A DNA stretch of 37,942 nt, taken from positions 1-37,942 of the forward strand of contig NZ_JADDIX010000018.1 in NCBI RefSeq assembly GCF_015070855.1. Direction: 5' to 3'. Origin of the DNA: Pseudomonas lopnurensis (GTDB taxonomy: Bacteria; Pseudomonadota; Gammaproteobacteria; Pseudomonadales; Pseudomonadaceae). The notes below the pieces were generated by a model. The model made no database searches, had not been told where the DNA came from, and saw only the letters and a program-made list of their open reading frames with translations. Position numbers and translations under genes: made by a program. Shown here in pieces: positions 1-6,901 of this stretch; the first letter of the stretch is position 1, and each line of letters begins with the position of its first letter.

Positions 1-1
1 G

Positions 2-1846
2 GCGGCGTTCAAGGCCGGCGCCTCGGTGCAACTGGCCGATGGCCAGGTACGCACGATCGACCGCGTGCAGGTGGTCGGCGCCAACATGAGCGTGTTCCTG
101 AACGGCGCGACAGTCGACGGCAACAAGGTGGGTGCGCCGCGTTCGGTGAGCATCGTCGGCGCGTCGACGGTCAGCCCGACTCCCGTCCCGACTCCGGCCC
201 CGGAGCAGTCCACCGGTAACAGCTATGCCACCAGCATCAACGCCTTCACCAATACCGATTGGTTGAATGGCGTATGGCGCAAGTCCGCCGGTTTCTCCAT
301 CGCGGCGACCGAGGGCAACAAGGCCGCGTTCAAAGTTGGCGTGTCGGTCAAACTTGCCGATGGCCAGGTGCGCAAGGTTACCGTCGTACAAGTTGTCGGC
401 AGCAACATGAGCATTTTCCTCGATGGTGCTGCAGTTAACGGCAGCGTTGTCGGCGCGCCCAACAAGTTGACCCTGGTATCCGGTACCGGCGGTGCGGCAC
501 CGACCGTGCCCTCGCAAACCACGGTGGCCACCAGCAACCTCAATAACTTCACCAACACCGATTGGTTGAATGGCGTTTTCCGCGCGTCGGCCGGTTTCTC
601 CATCCAGGCCACCGCCGCCAATGTCGTAGCCTTCAAGGCGGGTGCATCGGTGAAACTGGCCGACGGCCAGGTTCGCAAGATCCTTCGCGCGCAGATCGTC
701 GGCAGCAACATGAGCGTGTTCCTGGACGGTGCGACGCTCAACGGCAATAGCCTGGGCTACCCGAAAACCGTTTCCGTGGTCAGCGAGTCCGGCGGCGGCA
801 CGCCGTCGTCCCCGGCGCTGACCACCCCGCCGGTCACCACCCAGCCCACTCCGGCCCCTTCGGCGCCGGATACCACCAACGGCAAGCCGCTGCTGGTGGG
901 TGTCAACCTGTCGGGCGCCGGCTTCGGGCCTTCCGTGGTTCCGGGCAAGCACGGCACCAACTACACCTACCCGGCCGAGTCGTACTACAAGAAGTACGCC
1001 GACCTGGGGATGCCGCTGGTGCGCCTGCCGTTCCTCTGGGAGCGTATCCAGCCCAAGCTGAACACCCCGCTGAACGCCGAGGAGCTGGCGCGCCTCAAGC
1101 AGTCGCTGGACTTCGCGCACAAGCACAACGTCAAGGTGATCCTCGACCTGCACAACTACTACCGTTACTTCGGCAAGCTGATCGGCTCGAACGAGGTACC
1201 CATCGGCTCCTTCGCCGCCGTCTGGAAGCAGATTGCGCAGCAGGTGGTGAACCATCCGGCCGTCGAAGGTTATGGCCTGATGAACGAACCGTACTCCACC
1301 AACGGCTTGTGGCCGCAGGCCGCCCTGGCCGCTGCCCAGGCGATCCGCACCGTCGATTCCAAGCGCTGGATCTACGTCGCGGGCGATCGCTGGTCGAGCG
1401 CCTACCACTGGCCGCACTACAACAGCCAACTGATCACCAACCCGTGGATGCGCGATCCGAAGAACAACCTGGTGTACGAAGCCCACATGTACGTGGACAA
1501 GGACTTCTCCGGCAACTACTTCGACAAGAACGAGAAGTTCGACCCGATGATCGGCGTGAATCGCGTCAAGCCCTTCGTCGACTGGCTCAAGCAGAACAAG
1601 CTGCGTGGCTACATCGGTGAGCACGGCGTGCCGGATTTCTCCCCGTCGGCCATCGTCGCCACCGACAACCTGCTGGCCTACCTGCGCCAGAACTGCATTC
1701 CCAGCACCTACTGGGCGGCAGGTCCCTGGTGGGGCGAGTACGCACTGTCGTTGGACGTGACCAGCGGCAAGCAGCGCCCGCAACTGCCGGTCCTGCAGAA
1801 GCACGCCAAGACTGCGCATAGCTGCTCCAGCATCGGCCCGCTGTAA
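2..1846 (+). CDS. Family-5 glycoside hydrolase with tandem N-terminal modules, 5' end outside the window
   Basis: The reading frame is open from the first bases, so the true start and any signal peptide lie upstream. The N-terminal third holds at least three copies of a module of about 75 residues. They are recognisable by FTNTDWLNGV, SAGFSI, VKLADGQVRK and GSNMSVFLDGA, repeat about every 101 residues, and are joined by Pro/Thr/Ser-rich linkers. The C-terminal 310 residues are a GH5-like (cellulase superfamily) barrel. The likely acid/base Glu is in GLMNEP (codon 1286-1288) and the likely nucleophile Glu in YIGEHGVP (codon 1619-1621). The protein is probably secreted and acts on a beta-linked polysaccharide, possibly the cell's own exopolysaccharide; the substrate cannot be read from the sequence. 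The repeated module resembles a carbohydrate-binding or adhesion unit but I do not recognise it. The hydrolase assignment is firm and the repeat function is unknown. Confidence 0.85.
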   Translation, partial: AAFKAGASVQLADGQVRTIDRVQVVGANMSVFLNGATVDGNKVGAPRSVSIVGASTVSPTPVPTPAPEQSTGNSYATSINAFTNTDWLNGVWRKSAGFSIAATEGNKAAFKVGVSVKLADGQVRKVTVVQVVGSNMSIFLDGAAVNGSVVGAPNKLTLVSGTGGAAPTVPSQTTVATSNLNNFTNTDWLNGVFRASAGFSIQATAANVVAFKAGASVKLADGQVRKILRAQIVGSNMSVFLDGATLNGNSLGYPKTVSVVSESGGGTPSSPALTTPPVTTQPTPAPSAPDTTNGKPLLVGVNLSGAGFGPSVVPGKHGTNYTYPAESYYKKYADLGMPLVRLPFLWERIQPKLNTPLNAEELARLKQSLDFAHKHNVKVILDLHNYYRYFGKLIGSNEVPIGSFAAVWKQIAQQVVNHPAVEGYGLMNEPYSTNGLWPQAALAAAQAIRTVDSKRWIYVAGDRWSSAYHWPHYNSQLITNPWMRDPKNNLVYEAHMYVDKDFSGNYFDKNEKFDPMIGVNRVKPFVDWLKQNKLRGYIGEHGVPDFSPSAIVATDNLLAYLRQNCIPSTYWAAGPWWGEYALSLDVTSGKQRPQLPVLQKHAKTAHSCSSIGPL

Positions 1847-1868
1847 GGTCGAAGCGCACAGCACACAG

Positions 1869-1893
1869 GAACGGGCCTTCGGGCCCGTTCTTG
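1869..1893 (+). terminator. Rho-independent terminator of the glycoside hydrolase gene
   Basis: A perfect 9-bp stem, GAACGGGCC / GGCCCGTTC, encloses a TTCG tetraloop. It is followed by a short T-containing tail, 23 bases after the stop codon of the hydrolase. Confidence 0.85.
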
Positions 1894-2282
1894 CGTTCGC
1901 ACGCCCGGTACAGCTCGTCGGCCCGCTGCGGCCACGCATGCCGATGTTGCGCTGACCGACCGGTCACCCGCCTGCCATTGCTCGCCGTTTCGCCTGTTCG
2001 CCTCCCTCCAGCCCGCAGCCCGCGGCACATGCCGGCTGACGCCCGAAACCCGGCAAAGCGCCAGCAAGCCACTGCTGGCGCTCGCTGCGGCGCTGCGCGC
2101 GTGCCCTTCCACAATCCCGGCGCCAAGGTCTTGAGCCGCCCGGCCAGAGCCACGGAACTCAAAATTTGGGGCCCGGTCACCATTTATGTGCGCACTGAAA
2201 CTGCACGGCCGCGGCAACTCCGCATCGCTGTGTTTCAACGGACCGTGGTCATCCGGCCAGACCCTACGCAAGGTGGATCAAA
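1894..2282. other. Intergenic region upstream of the stress-type operon
   Basis: An open frame of 131 codons crosses this gap but has Arg/Pro/Ala-rich composition typical of a chance frame and no recognisable domain. I call no gene here. The 3' part should carry the promoter of the next operon. Confidence 0.5.
2155..2181 (+). promoter_or_regulatory. Possible AlgU/SigE-type promoter
   Basis: GAACTC, 16 bases, then TCACC resembles an extracytoplasmic-stress promoter of the GAACTT-N16-TCTGA type. The -35 box is good and the -10 box is poor. It lies about 100 bases before a three-gene operon of envelope-stress-type proteins, which would fit. This is a pattern match only. Confidence 0.25.
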
Positions 2283-3011
2283 ATGACGACACCCGATGAA
2301 GACATCACAGGTTACGGCGGCCCAGCCAAGACCGGCTCCACGCAGCCCGCAGGCAGTTCACCCGGCCAGACGGCCGCGCAGCCCGATGGCACCGCTCAGA
2401 TGAGCGAGGACGCCAAGGCGAAGGCGCGCCAGGCTGCAGAGGAGGTCAAGCAGCAGGGCAAGGCTCAGCTCGAGAACTATCGCGGCAGCGCCGCCGACGA
2501 GTTGGAAAAGGTCGCCCAGAGCGCCAAGGCCGCCGCGGCGGAACTGGAAAACCAGGATCGCGCGGGCCTGTCCCACTACGTATCCGACATGGCGCAGAGC
2601 ATGGTCGAGCTGGCCGACAACCTGCGCGGCAAGAGCGTCGACGAGCTGGTCGGCGAGGTCAATCGCCTGGCCCGCAACAATCCGGCGCTGTTCATCGCCG
2701 GCAGCGTCGCCCTCGGTTTCGGCCTGACCCGCTTCGCCCGTGCCTCCAGCCACCGGGCGGAGACCGGCGCCCGTGAGCCGACCCATGATTACGGCCATTC
2801 CGAGGCCGCGCGTCCGCATCCCACGTCGCCCCTGGGCGTACCGGCAGACGTGACGGCGCAAACCCTGCCCAGTCAGGCCGAACTGGATTCGCGCATCTCC
2901 AGCGACGCCCCCGCCGGCACTGTCGGCAGCATCAGCAACGCCGGCGTGCCCTCGCCAACCAAGGGCACCGGCAGCAATGGCAAAGGCACAGACGGAGGGC
3001 TTAATCGATGA
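2283..3011 (+). CDS. Stress-type protein with Ala/Lys/Glu-rich coiled region and one C-terminal hydrophobic segment
   Basis: 242 residues. Residues 1-40 are Gly/Pro/Ser-rich and disordered. Residues 40-95 are rich in Ala, Glu and Lys and likely helical. A hydrophobic stretch (NPALFIAGSVALGFGLTRFA) at about 137-156 could anchor the protein in the inner membrane, much as in ElaB/YqjD proteins, and the C-terminal tail is again low-complexity. AAGGTGG lies eight bases before the ATG. It is the first gene of an operon: its stop overlaps the next start as ATGA. The layout resembles E. coli yqjC-yqjD-yqjE, where YqjD is a membrane-anchored stationary-phase protein. The exact function is unknown, and a role in osmotic or stationary-phase stress is inference. 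Confidence 0.7.
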   Translation: MTTPDEDITGYGGPAKTGSTQPAGSSPGQTAAQPDGTAQMSEDAKAKARQAAEEVKQQGKAQLENYRGSAADELEKVAQSAKAAAAELENQDRAGLSHYVSDMAQSMVELADNLRGKSVDELVGEVNRLARNNPALFIAGSVALGFGLTRFARASSHRAETGAREPTHDYGHSEAARPHPTSPLGVPADVTAQTLPSQAELDSRISSDAPAGTVGSISNAGVPSPTKGTGSNGKGTDGGLNR

Positions 3012-3433
3012 ACGAGCAACGCAACCTCAATACGCCCTATGAACCGGTCCATTCCGAACAGGACACCTCGGTCGGCGGCCTGTTGCGCCAACTGACCCGC
3101 GAGGTACCGTCGCTGTTCACCAAGGAACTGGCGTTGGCCAAAGCCGAGCTGAATGAATCGCTGCGCGCCACCAAGGCCGGTGCTGCCAGTGTCGCCACCG
3201 GCGGCGCGGTGCTCCTGTCCGGCTTCATCATCCTGCTGATGTCGGCCGTGTACTTCCTGGGCACCCTGATGGAACCCTGGCTGGCGGCGCTGATCGTCGG
3301 CGGCGTAGTGGTGATCATCGGCCTGATCATGGTCACCGCGGGCAAGAAGAAATTCGAAGCCTCGTCCTTCAAGCCCGACCGCACCCTCCACTCGCTGAAC
3401 AAGGATAAAGAAGTCGTCAGGGGGCACGCATGA
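3008..3433 (+). CDS. Phage-holin-family membrane protein (YqjE/Holin-X type)
   Basis: 141 residues. An amphipathic N-terminal part (GGLLRQLTREVPSLFTKELALAKAELNES) precedes two transmembrane helices at about 57-82 and 86-110 and a charged C-terminal tail. This is the pattern of the Holin-X/YqjE family, found on chromosomes next to YqjD-type proteins and not thought to be a lysis gene there. It overlaps the previous gene by ATGA and the next gene by ATGA, so the three are translationally coupled. Probably an inner-membrane accessory of the same stress system. Confidence 0.75.
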   Translation: MNEQRNLNTPYEPVHSEQDTSVGGLLRQLTREVPSLFTKELALAKAELNESLRATKAGAASVATGGAVLLSGFIILLMSAVYFLGTLMEPWLAALIVGGVVVIIGLIMVTAGKKKFEASSFKPDRTLHSLNKDKEVVRGHA

Positions 3434-4203
3434 GCACTCATCATCAGATCGACGCCGAAGCGCAGAAAGACCCGGACACCCTCGAACGGGAAATCGACCA
3501 GCAGCGCGCCGAAATCGGCAATATCGTTCACGCCCTGGAAAGCAAGCTATCGCCCGGGCAGATGATCGATACCGCGCTGGGCTACGCCAAGGGCGGGGGC
3601 GGCGATTTCCTGCACAACCTCAGCGATACCCTGAAGGCCAATCCGGTGCCGACGCTGCTCACCTCCGTCGGCCTGGTCTGGCTCATGGCCGGGCAGAACC
3701 GCCGGCCGGACTACGGCGCATCCACCGCTCCGTCGATGACCGACAAGCTTGCCGCCAAGGCTTCGGGGCTCAAGCAGCAGGGCGGCGGGATGAAGGACAA
3801 GGCCGCGCAGGCGCGCCACGACGCCTCCAGCACGCTGGGCAATGCGCGCAGCCGAGTCAGCGAAACCGGCCATCATGCGGCAGAGAGCGTGCGGCATACG
3901 GCCGATAGCCTGCGCCATACCGCCGACCGTGCCCGCGGTGGCTTCTCGCAACTGCTCGACGAGCAACCGCTGGCGCTGGGCGCCATGGGCATCGCCCTGG
4001 GGGCATTGCTGGCGGCGTCGATGCCGTCCACGCGGCGTGAAGACGAGCTGATGGGCCAGACCAGCGACGAACTCACCGGCAAGTTCAAGCAGAAGGCGCG
4101 CGAGGGCTACGAGATGGCCAGCGCCGAGGGCGAGAACCTGGCCGACCAGGTCAAGCAGGACCTCAGCCGCGACAGCGCCCAGCCCGCCTCGGGACCGCAC
4201 TGA
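3430..4203 (+). CDS. DUF3618-domain membrane protein
   Basis: 257 residues. The N-terminus (TLEREIDQQRAEIGNIVHALE, then LSPGQMIDTALGYAKGGG) is the DUF3618 signature. A hydrophobic segment follows at about 76-88 (TLLTSVGLVWLMAG). A long Ala/Lys/His-rich helical region with repeated HTADSLRHTADR-like stretches leads to a second hydrophobic segment near 180-197 (LALGAMGIALGALLAASM) and a polar tail. It ends the three-gene coupled operon. Family members accompany Holin-X proteins in many proteobacteria, and their molecular role is not known. Confidence 0.75.
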   Translation: MSTHHQIDAEAQKDPDTLEREIDQQRAEIGNIVHALESKLSPGQMIDTALGYAKGGGGDFLHNLSDTLKANPVPTLLTSVGLVWLMAGQNRRPDYGASTAPSMTDKLAAKASGLKQQGGGMKDKAAQARHDASSTLGNARSRVSETGHHAAESVRHTADSLRHTADRARGGFSQLLDEQPLALGAMGIALGALLAASMPSTRREDELMGQTSDELTGKFKQKAREGYEMASAEGENLADQVKQDLSRDSAQPASGPH

Positions 4204-4307
4204 GTGAAAAAAACCGCAGGGCAGGGGATATCGGCCGCTATTTCGCCTCGGCGATTGCGGCCGGGCTTGAGTCCGGCCGCAGAACCCCCGATAATCCGCC
4301 GCCTGGC

Positions 4308-4383
4308 GCCGGTGTAGCTCAGTAGGTAGAGCAGCGCATTCGTAATGCGAAGGTCGCAGGTTCGACTCCTGTCTCCGGCACCA
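4308..4383 (+). tRNA. tRNA-Thr (anticodon CGT)
   Basis: A full cloverleaf can be drawn: acceptor GCCGGTG/CTCCGGC, D arm GCTC/GAGC, anticodon loop TTCGTAA with CGT at 4341-4343, T arm GCAGG-TTCGACT-CCTGT, discriminator A and encoded CCA. The body matches E. coli thrW closely. The sixth acceptor pair is T4313/T4374, a mismatch. The 3' half from 4339 is duplicated 1.4 kb downstream, so this gene is the attachment site of an integrated element. Confidence 0.95.
4339..4377 (+). repeat. Attachment-site repeat, copy in tRNA-Thr
   Basis: This 39-bp segment from the anticodon loop to the acceptor stem is identical to 5756-5794. Confidence 0.85.
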
Positions 4384-4393
4384 ATGAAATCAA

Positions 4394-4423
4394 AGGGTTA
4401 GCTTCGGCTAGCCCTTTTTGTTT
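4394..4423 (+). terminator. Terminator after tRNA-Thr
   Basis: AGGGTTAGC-TTCG-GCTAGCCCT forms a 9-bp stem with one G-T pair and is followed by TTTTTGTTTT. A diverged version (GGGCTAGC-GAAA-GCTAACCC then a T run) sits at 5811-5840 after the second attachment copy. Confidence 0.85.
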
Positions 4424-4548
4424 TCCGGCGGTGTCCCCGAAGTGTCCCTGCCTTGTCCCGCTTCTAATAATGCTTTCAGCGCTGCTTCTCGGGTTGGTAG
4501 CTGACGGGTTGAATCTGCAGGCGTAACGCCAAACGGTTTAATTATAGA
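4408..4548 (-). pseudogene. 3' remnant of a YhfG/FicA-type antitoxin gene
   Basis: On the minus strand this stretch encodes FGVTPADSTRQLPTREAAL followed by KALLEAGQG. This matches residues 30-52 of the intact FicA-like protein at 6468-6638 (FDTTPADAKRELPTREAAL then RALR). The N-terminal half is missing, and the frame runs through the attachment-repeat sequence to a stop at 4408. It looks like the tail of an earlier copy of the same kind of cargo, cut at an element junction near 4545. Confidence 0.55.
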
Positions 4549-4553
4549 AGGTG

Positions 4554-4835
4554 CTAGTAAAAGGCTAGTTTGCCTACATGCTGCAAGTCCACGCGCTGCC
4601 GGGCAATCCAAAGGTCATAAGCTTCTTGCATAGCCAGCCAGCTCTCAGGCGAGCGGCCAAGCGCTACCGACAGGCGCAGAGCCATTTCCGGCGTGACGCG
4701 ACTGGTGCCCTTCAAGACGCGACTCAAGGTGGAGGGTGCGACGCCGAGCTTTTCCGCCAGCTGACGGCCGCTGATGCCGTTTGGCTCAAGATACGTTTCG
4801 GTAATGAACTCGCCAGGGTGGGGCGGGTTATGCAT
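4554..4835 (-). CDS. HigA-family antitoxin/XRE regulator
   Basis: 93 residues beginning MHNPPHPGEFI, the typical HigA start. A helix-turn-helix follows at about 21-47 (ISGRQLAEKLGVAPSTLSRVL), then VTPEMALRLSVALGRSPESWL, a hallmark of the family. AAGGA lies nine bases before the ATG and overlaps the relE stop codon, so it is the third gene of a tight operon. HigA proteins normally follow a HigB toxin. None is present here; the preceding toxin is RelE-like and already has its own antitoxin. It may be a second antitoxin or the autoregulator of the locus. Confidence 0.85.
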   Translation of the reverse strand: MHNPPHPGEFITETYLEPNGISGRQLAEKLGVAPSTLSRVLKGTSRVTPEMALRLSVALGRSPESWLAMQEAYDLWIARQRVDLQHVGKLAFY

Positions 4836-4847
4836 GCTCGAGGTTCC

Positions 4848-5162
4848 TTACAAGCGTTTGGCAGCGCTGCCGTAGACCTTGCTCCGTTCCCGCTTGCCTA
4901 CGGCGACCACTGTTACAACCAGGCGGCTGTCGATTACTTCGTAGACCAAGCGGTAGCCGATGGAGCGAAGCTTGATCTTGTAGCAGTTGGGCATGTCCCT
5001 GAGCTTGTCGGCGTCGATTCGGGGATTCTCGAGGCGTTCTTTCAGCTTATTGGCGAACTGCAGCTGGATGGTGTTGCCCAGCTTGCTCCACTCCTTGAGC
5101 GCCTGGGCGTTGAACTCCAGAGCGTACTTAGTCGGCTCCGCCGGCTTGCGCGATGAGGTCAT
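4848..5162 (-). CDS. relE: RelE-type mRNA interferase toxin
   Basis: 104 residues, strongly similar to E. coli RelE along its length (ALKEWSKLG, MPNCYKIKLRSIGYRLVY, VGKRERSKVY). With about ten extra N-terminal residues, the known RelE ribosome-dependent cleavage residues correspond to Lys62, Lys64, Arg71, Arg91 and Tyr97, and all are present, so the toxin looks intact. The start overlaps the upstream antitoxin gene by 35 bases; the next gene, a HigA-like protein, begins 12 bases after its stop. The protein is expected to be held inactive in a complex with the antitoxin. Confidence 0.9.
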   Translation of the reverse strand: MTSSRKPAEPTKYALEFNAQALKEWSKLGNTIQLQFANKLKERLENPRIDADKLRDMPNCYKIKLRSIGYRLVYEVIDSRLVVTVVAVGKRERSKVYGSAAKRL

Positions 5163-5400
5163 CGATCTCTACTCGTACAGTGGGTTCACCGCGGCGTTCA
5201 CGCACGACTTCGGCCAGGCGGGCATCGTCGATCATTTCCAGCATGGCTTCGTAGAGCGCCGGAGGTACGGCATAGAAGGCTGGTTCGTTTCGATTGAGGA
5301 TCACGACGGTTTCGCCACCGCCTTCGCGGATGGTGCCCATTGGGTCCTTTTTTAGTTCTGTCACCGACGCCGCAACGTCAGCCAGTACCGTGTAAGTCAT
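5128..5400 (-). CDS. Phd/YefM (StbD-like) antitoxin of the RelE toxin
   Basis: 90 residues from the ATG at 5400, chosen because AGGTGG lies eight bases upstream. A frame-compatible GTG at 5412 falls inside that site. The N-terminal part (MTYTVLADVAASVTELKKDP, then ETVVILNRNEPAFYAVP) is the Phd/YefM DNA-binding fold. The C-terminal part (LAEVVRERRGEPTVRVEIDDL) is the acidic tail that wraps the toxin in this family. It is first in the operon and overlaps relE. It should neutralise RelE and repress the promoter upstream of 5400. Confidence 0.85.
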   Translation of the reverse strand: MTYTVLADVAASVTELKKDPMGTIREGGGETVVILNRNEPAFYAVPPALYEAMLEMIDDARLAEVVRERRGEPTVRVEIDDLIAQAGGAD

Positions 5401-5412
5401 CGCCATATCCAC

Positions 5413-5755
5413 CTGTTCTCTGCTATCCGCGTTTCTAAGGTGCCTGAGCTCTATCTATGGGCCGAACCGCCAAGCTTCGTTAGCTAATCTGGGCTCTCTA
5501 CTGTGGGCCGAGCTATCTTGATTAAGGTCTTCGCAAGGTCATTTGTGCGAACGAGATAAGCGTGCATAGCGTAGCACTCTGAAAAGCACTCTGTAAGATG
5601 TTTTTTGATGTGCTTTATGCCCTTGAGGTGTGCAGCGGTGAGGTGTCCCAAAACCGGCCGAAATCTACAGGAGAGCGGGGCAGTGCGACGACGAAGGAAA
5701 GCTGGAGGCCCCGATTTTACTGGCTTCCAGCTTTTGCGATGACAGGTGCCGACCT
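5413..5755. other. Non-coding stretch of the island
   Basis: About 340 A+T-richer bases with no credible gene. It must hold the promoter of the toxin-antitoxin operon near its left end and a terminator-like hairpin near its right end. Confidence 0.5.
5699..5737 (+). terminator. Terminator-like hairpin next to the right attachment copy
   Basis: AAGCTGGAGGCC pairs with GGCTTCCAGCTT with one mismatch, and a short T run follows. No gene on the plus strand precedes it now, so it may be left over from a lost gene of the element. Confidence 0.5.
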
Positions 5756-5794
5756 TTCGTAATGCGAAGGTCGCAGGTTCGACTCCTGTCTCCG
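5756..5794 (+). repeat. Attachment-site repeat, right copy
   Basis: Identical to tRNA bases 4339-4377. The next bases read CACCA rather than GCACCA, so this copy has lost one acceptor base and has no 5' half: it is not a tRNA gene. Confidence 0.85.
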
Positions 5795-5873
5795 CACCAA
5801 AGAAATCGAAGGGCTAGCGAAAGCTAACCCTTTTTCTTTTTTGGGTGTCCCGAAATGTCCCTTTGTTGTCCCG

Positions 5874-6468
5874 CTAGCGGATCGCCTGGCCGATACAGCG
5901 CTGGAATATCTCGGTCATCGCTCGATAGTCACAGACCACAGCATCGATGTTTGCCTGAATCCACTCGCGCTCTTCGACTTCCCACCGACTGATCTCATAG
6001 CCAGCGTTGATAATGATGTGGTCGAACAGAATCCGCTGCGCCCGTCCGTTCCCCTCCCGGAACGGAGGGACCATGTTCAAATCGCCATAGCATTCAGCAA
6101 CGGCGCAAACCAGTTGCTGCCGTGACATTCCCTCATACCAGTTGGCAGCTGCCAATCGCCTGAAAAGCTTCGCTGCCTCAGCATCGATTCGGGTGACGTT
6201 GCAGAAGTGCGTACCGCCCTTGGATAAATCGACGGTACGAAGCTCTCCGGCCCAATCGTAAACGTCAGCGAAAAGGGCGCGATGGATCCGCTGCAATAGG
6301 GAAAATTGTAAGGAGGAAGTCGAAATCGATGGTGGCCGCAGCGATTTCGGAGAGGGTGCGCTCAGCATCGTGAAGCGCCTGGTCATCGGTCAGGTCGAGG
6401 CGGTTGCGTAGAACCTTGGTGCCTGGATAGCAGAGCGGATCCTGGCCAACACCGTACTTATCGAGCAT
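5874..6468 (-). pseudogene. fic: Fic-domain protein, frameshifted and lacking the catalytic histidine
   Basis: The N-terminal part (LDKYGVGQDPLCYPG, then LRNRLDLTDDQAL) is read from the ATG at 6468 and runs out of frame at 6265. The rest (LLQRIHRALFADVYDWAGELR to the stop at 5874) is in another frame, so a single-base shift lies at about 6300-6330 near an AATTTTCCC run. The Fic motif, normally HPFREGNGRAQR, reads PPFREGNGRAQR: codon 6066-6068 (reverse strand CCT) encodes Pro where the catalytic His belongs, a one-base change from CAT. Fic proteins transfer AMP to targets and need this His. Two independent lesions point to decay. The ATG overlaps the stop of the antitoxin gene (TGATG). Confidence 0.85.
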
Positions 6469-6638
6469 CAGGCCTGCCGAGTGCGTAAGGCCCTCAGGGC
6501 AGCTTCACGCGTTGGGAGTTCGCGTTTGGCGTCCGCTGGCGTGGTATCGAAACCTTCCAGGCGCAGGCTGGCGGCGTAGTTCGATTGGCGGACCTTGGCG
6601 TAGTAGGCCTTCTTGGCTTGCAAGGACAGACTCGACAT
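6468..6638 (-). CDS. YhfG/FicA-type antitoxin of Fic
   Basis: 56 residues, starting MSSLSLQAKKAYYAKVRQSN and continuing with YAASLRLEGFDTTPADAKRE. The central NYAASLRLEGF matches the YhfG/FicA family, small proteins encoded just upstream of fic that keep Fic inactive. The stop overlaps the fic start as TGATG, the usual arrangement for these pairs. This gene is intact although its toxin partner is broken. The C-terminal block is repeated as a remnant at 4408-4548 beside the tRNA. Confidence 0.8.
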   Translation of the reverse strand: MSSLSLQAKKAYYAKVRQSNYAASLRLEGFDTTPADAKRELPTREAALRALRTRQA

Positions 6639-6901
6639 AGCGGAAAACCTCTTTCACGAAGTGTTGGCCATTATAGCGGATGCTTGTTCGCAGCGTCTGG
6701 ACGCTCCCCAAGCTTCCTGGCGAACAGCAATCTGTATCGTGCCGTTGAGAACTTGGGTGTATTCGGTCGTCTCCCACGTACGACTTCGAATGCTGCACAG
6801 ACAATTCGTGGGAACGGTGCGCTTAGTTTCGGCAGTTGCGATGCTGAGTCGGTTGGAACGCCGCAGTACGACAATGAAGGAAGTGCCGCGGCGTCGTTTC
6901 G

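Larger units (their letters stand above)
4339..5794. mobile_element. Small integrated island in tRNA-Thr, bounded by a 39-bp direct repeat, no integrase
   Basis: The tRNA sequence 4339-4377 recurs exactly at 5756-5794. Weaker similarity continues past both copies through a hairpin and GTGTCCC/TGTCCC motifs as far as 4462 and 5875. The 1.4 kb between the copies is visibly richer in A+T than the flanks and carries a toxin-antitoxin locus. There is no recombinase gene, so the segment is a deletion remnant or an element moved in trans. A second cargo block (FicA/Fic) follows the right copy, without a third visible repeat, which suggests two tandem insertions at one site. Confidence 0.75.

Noticed and set aside
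1891..2286. 131-codon frame between the hydrolase and the stress operon
   Set aside because: It begins in the terminator tail, overlaps the next start, has no ribosome site and no recognisable domain.
5756..5799. A second tRNA gene
   Set aside because: Only the 3' half is present and one acceptor base is missing; it is the duplicated attachment site.
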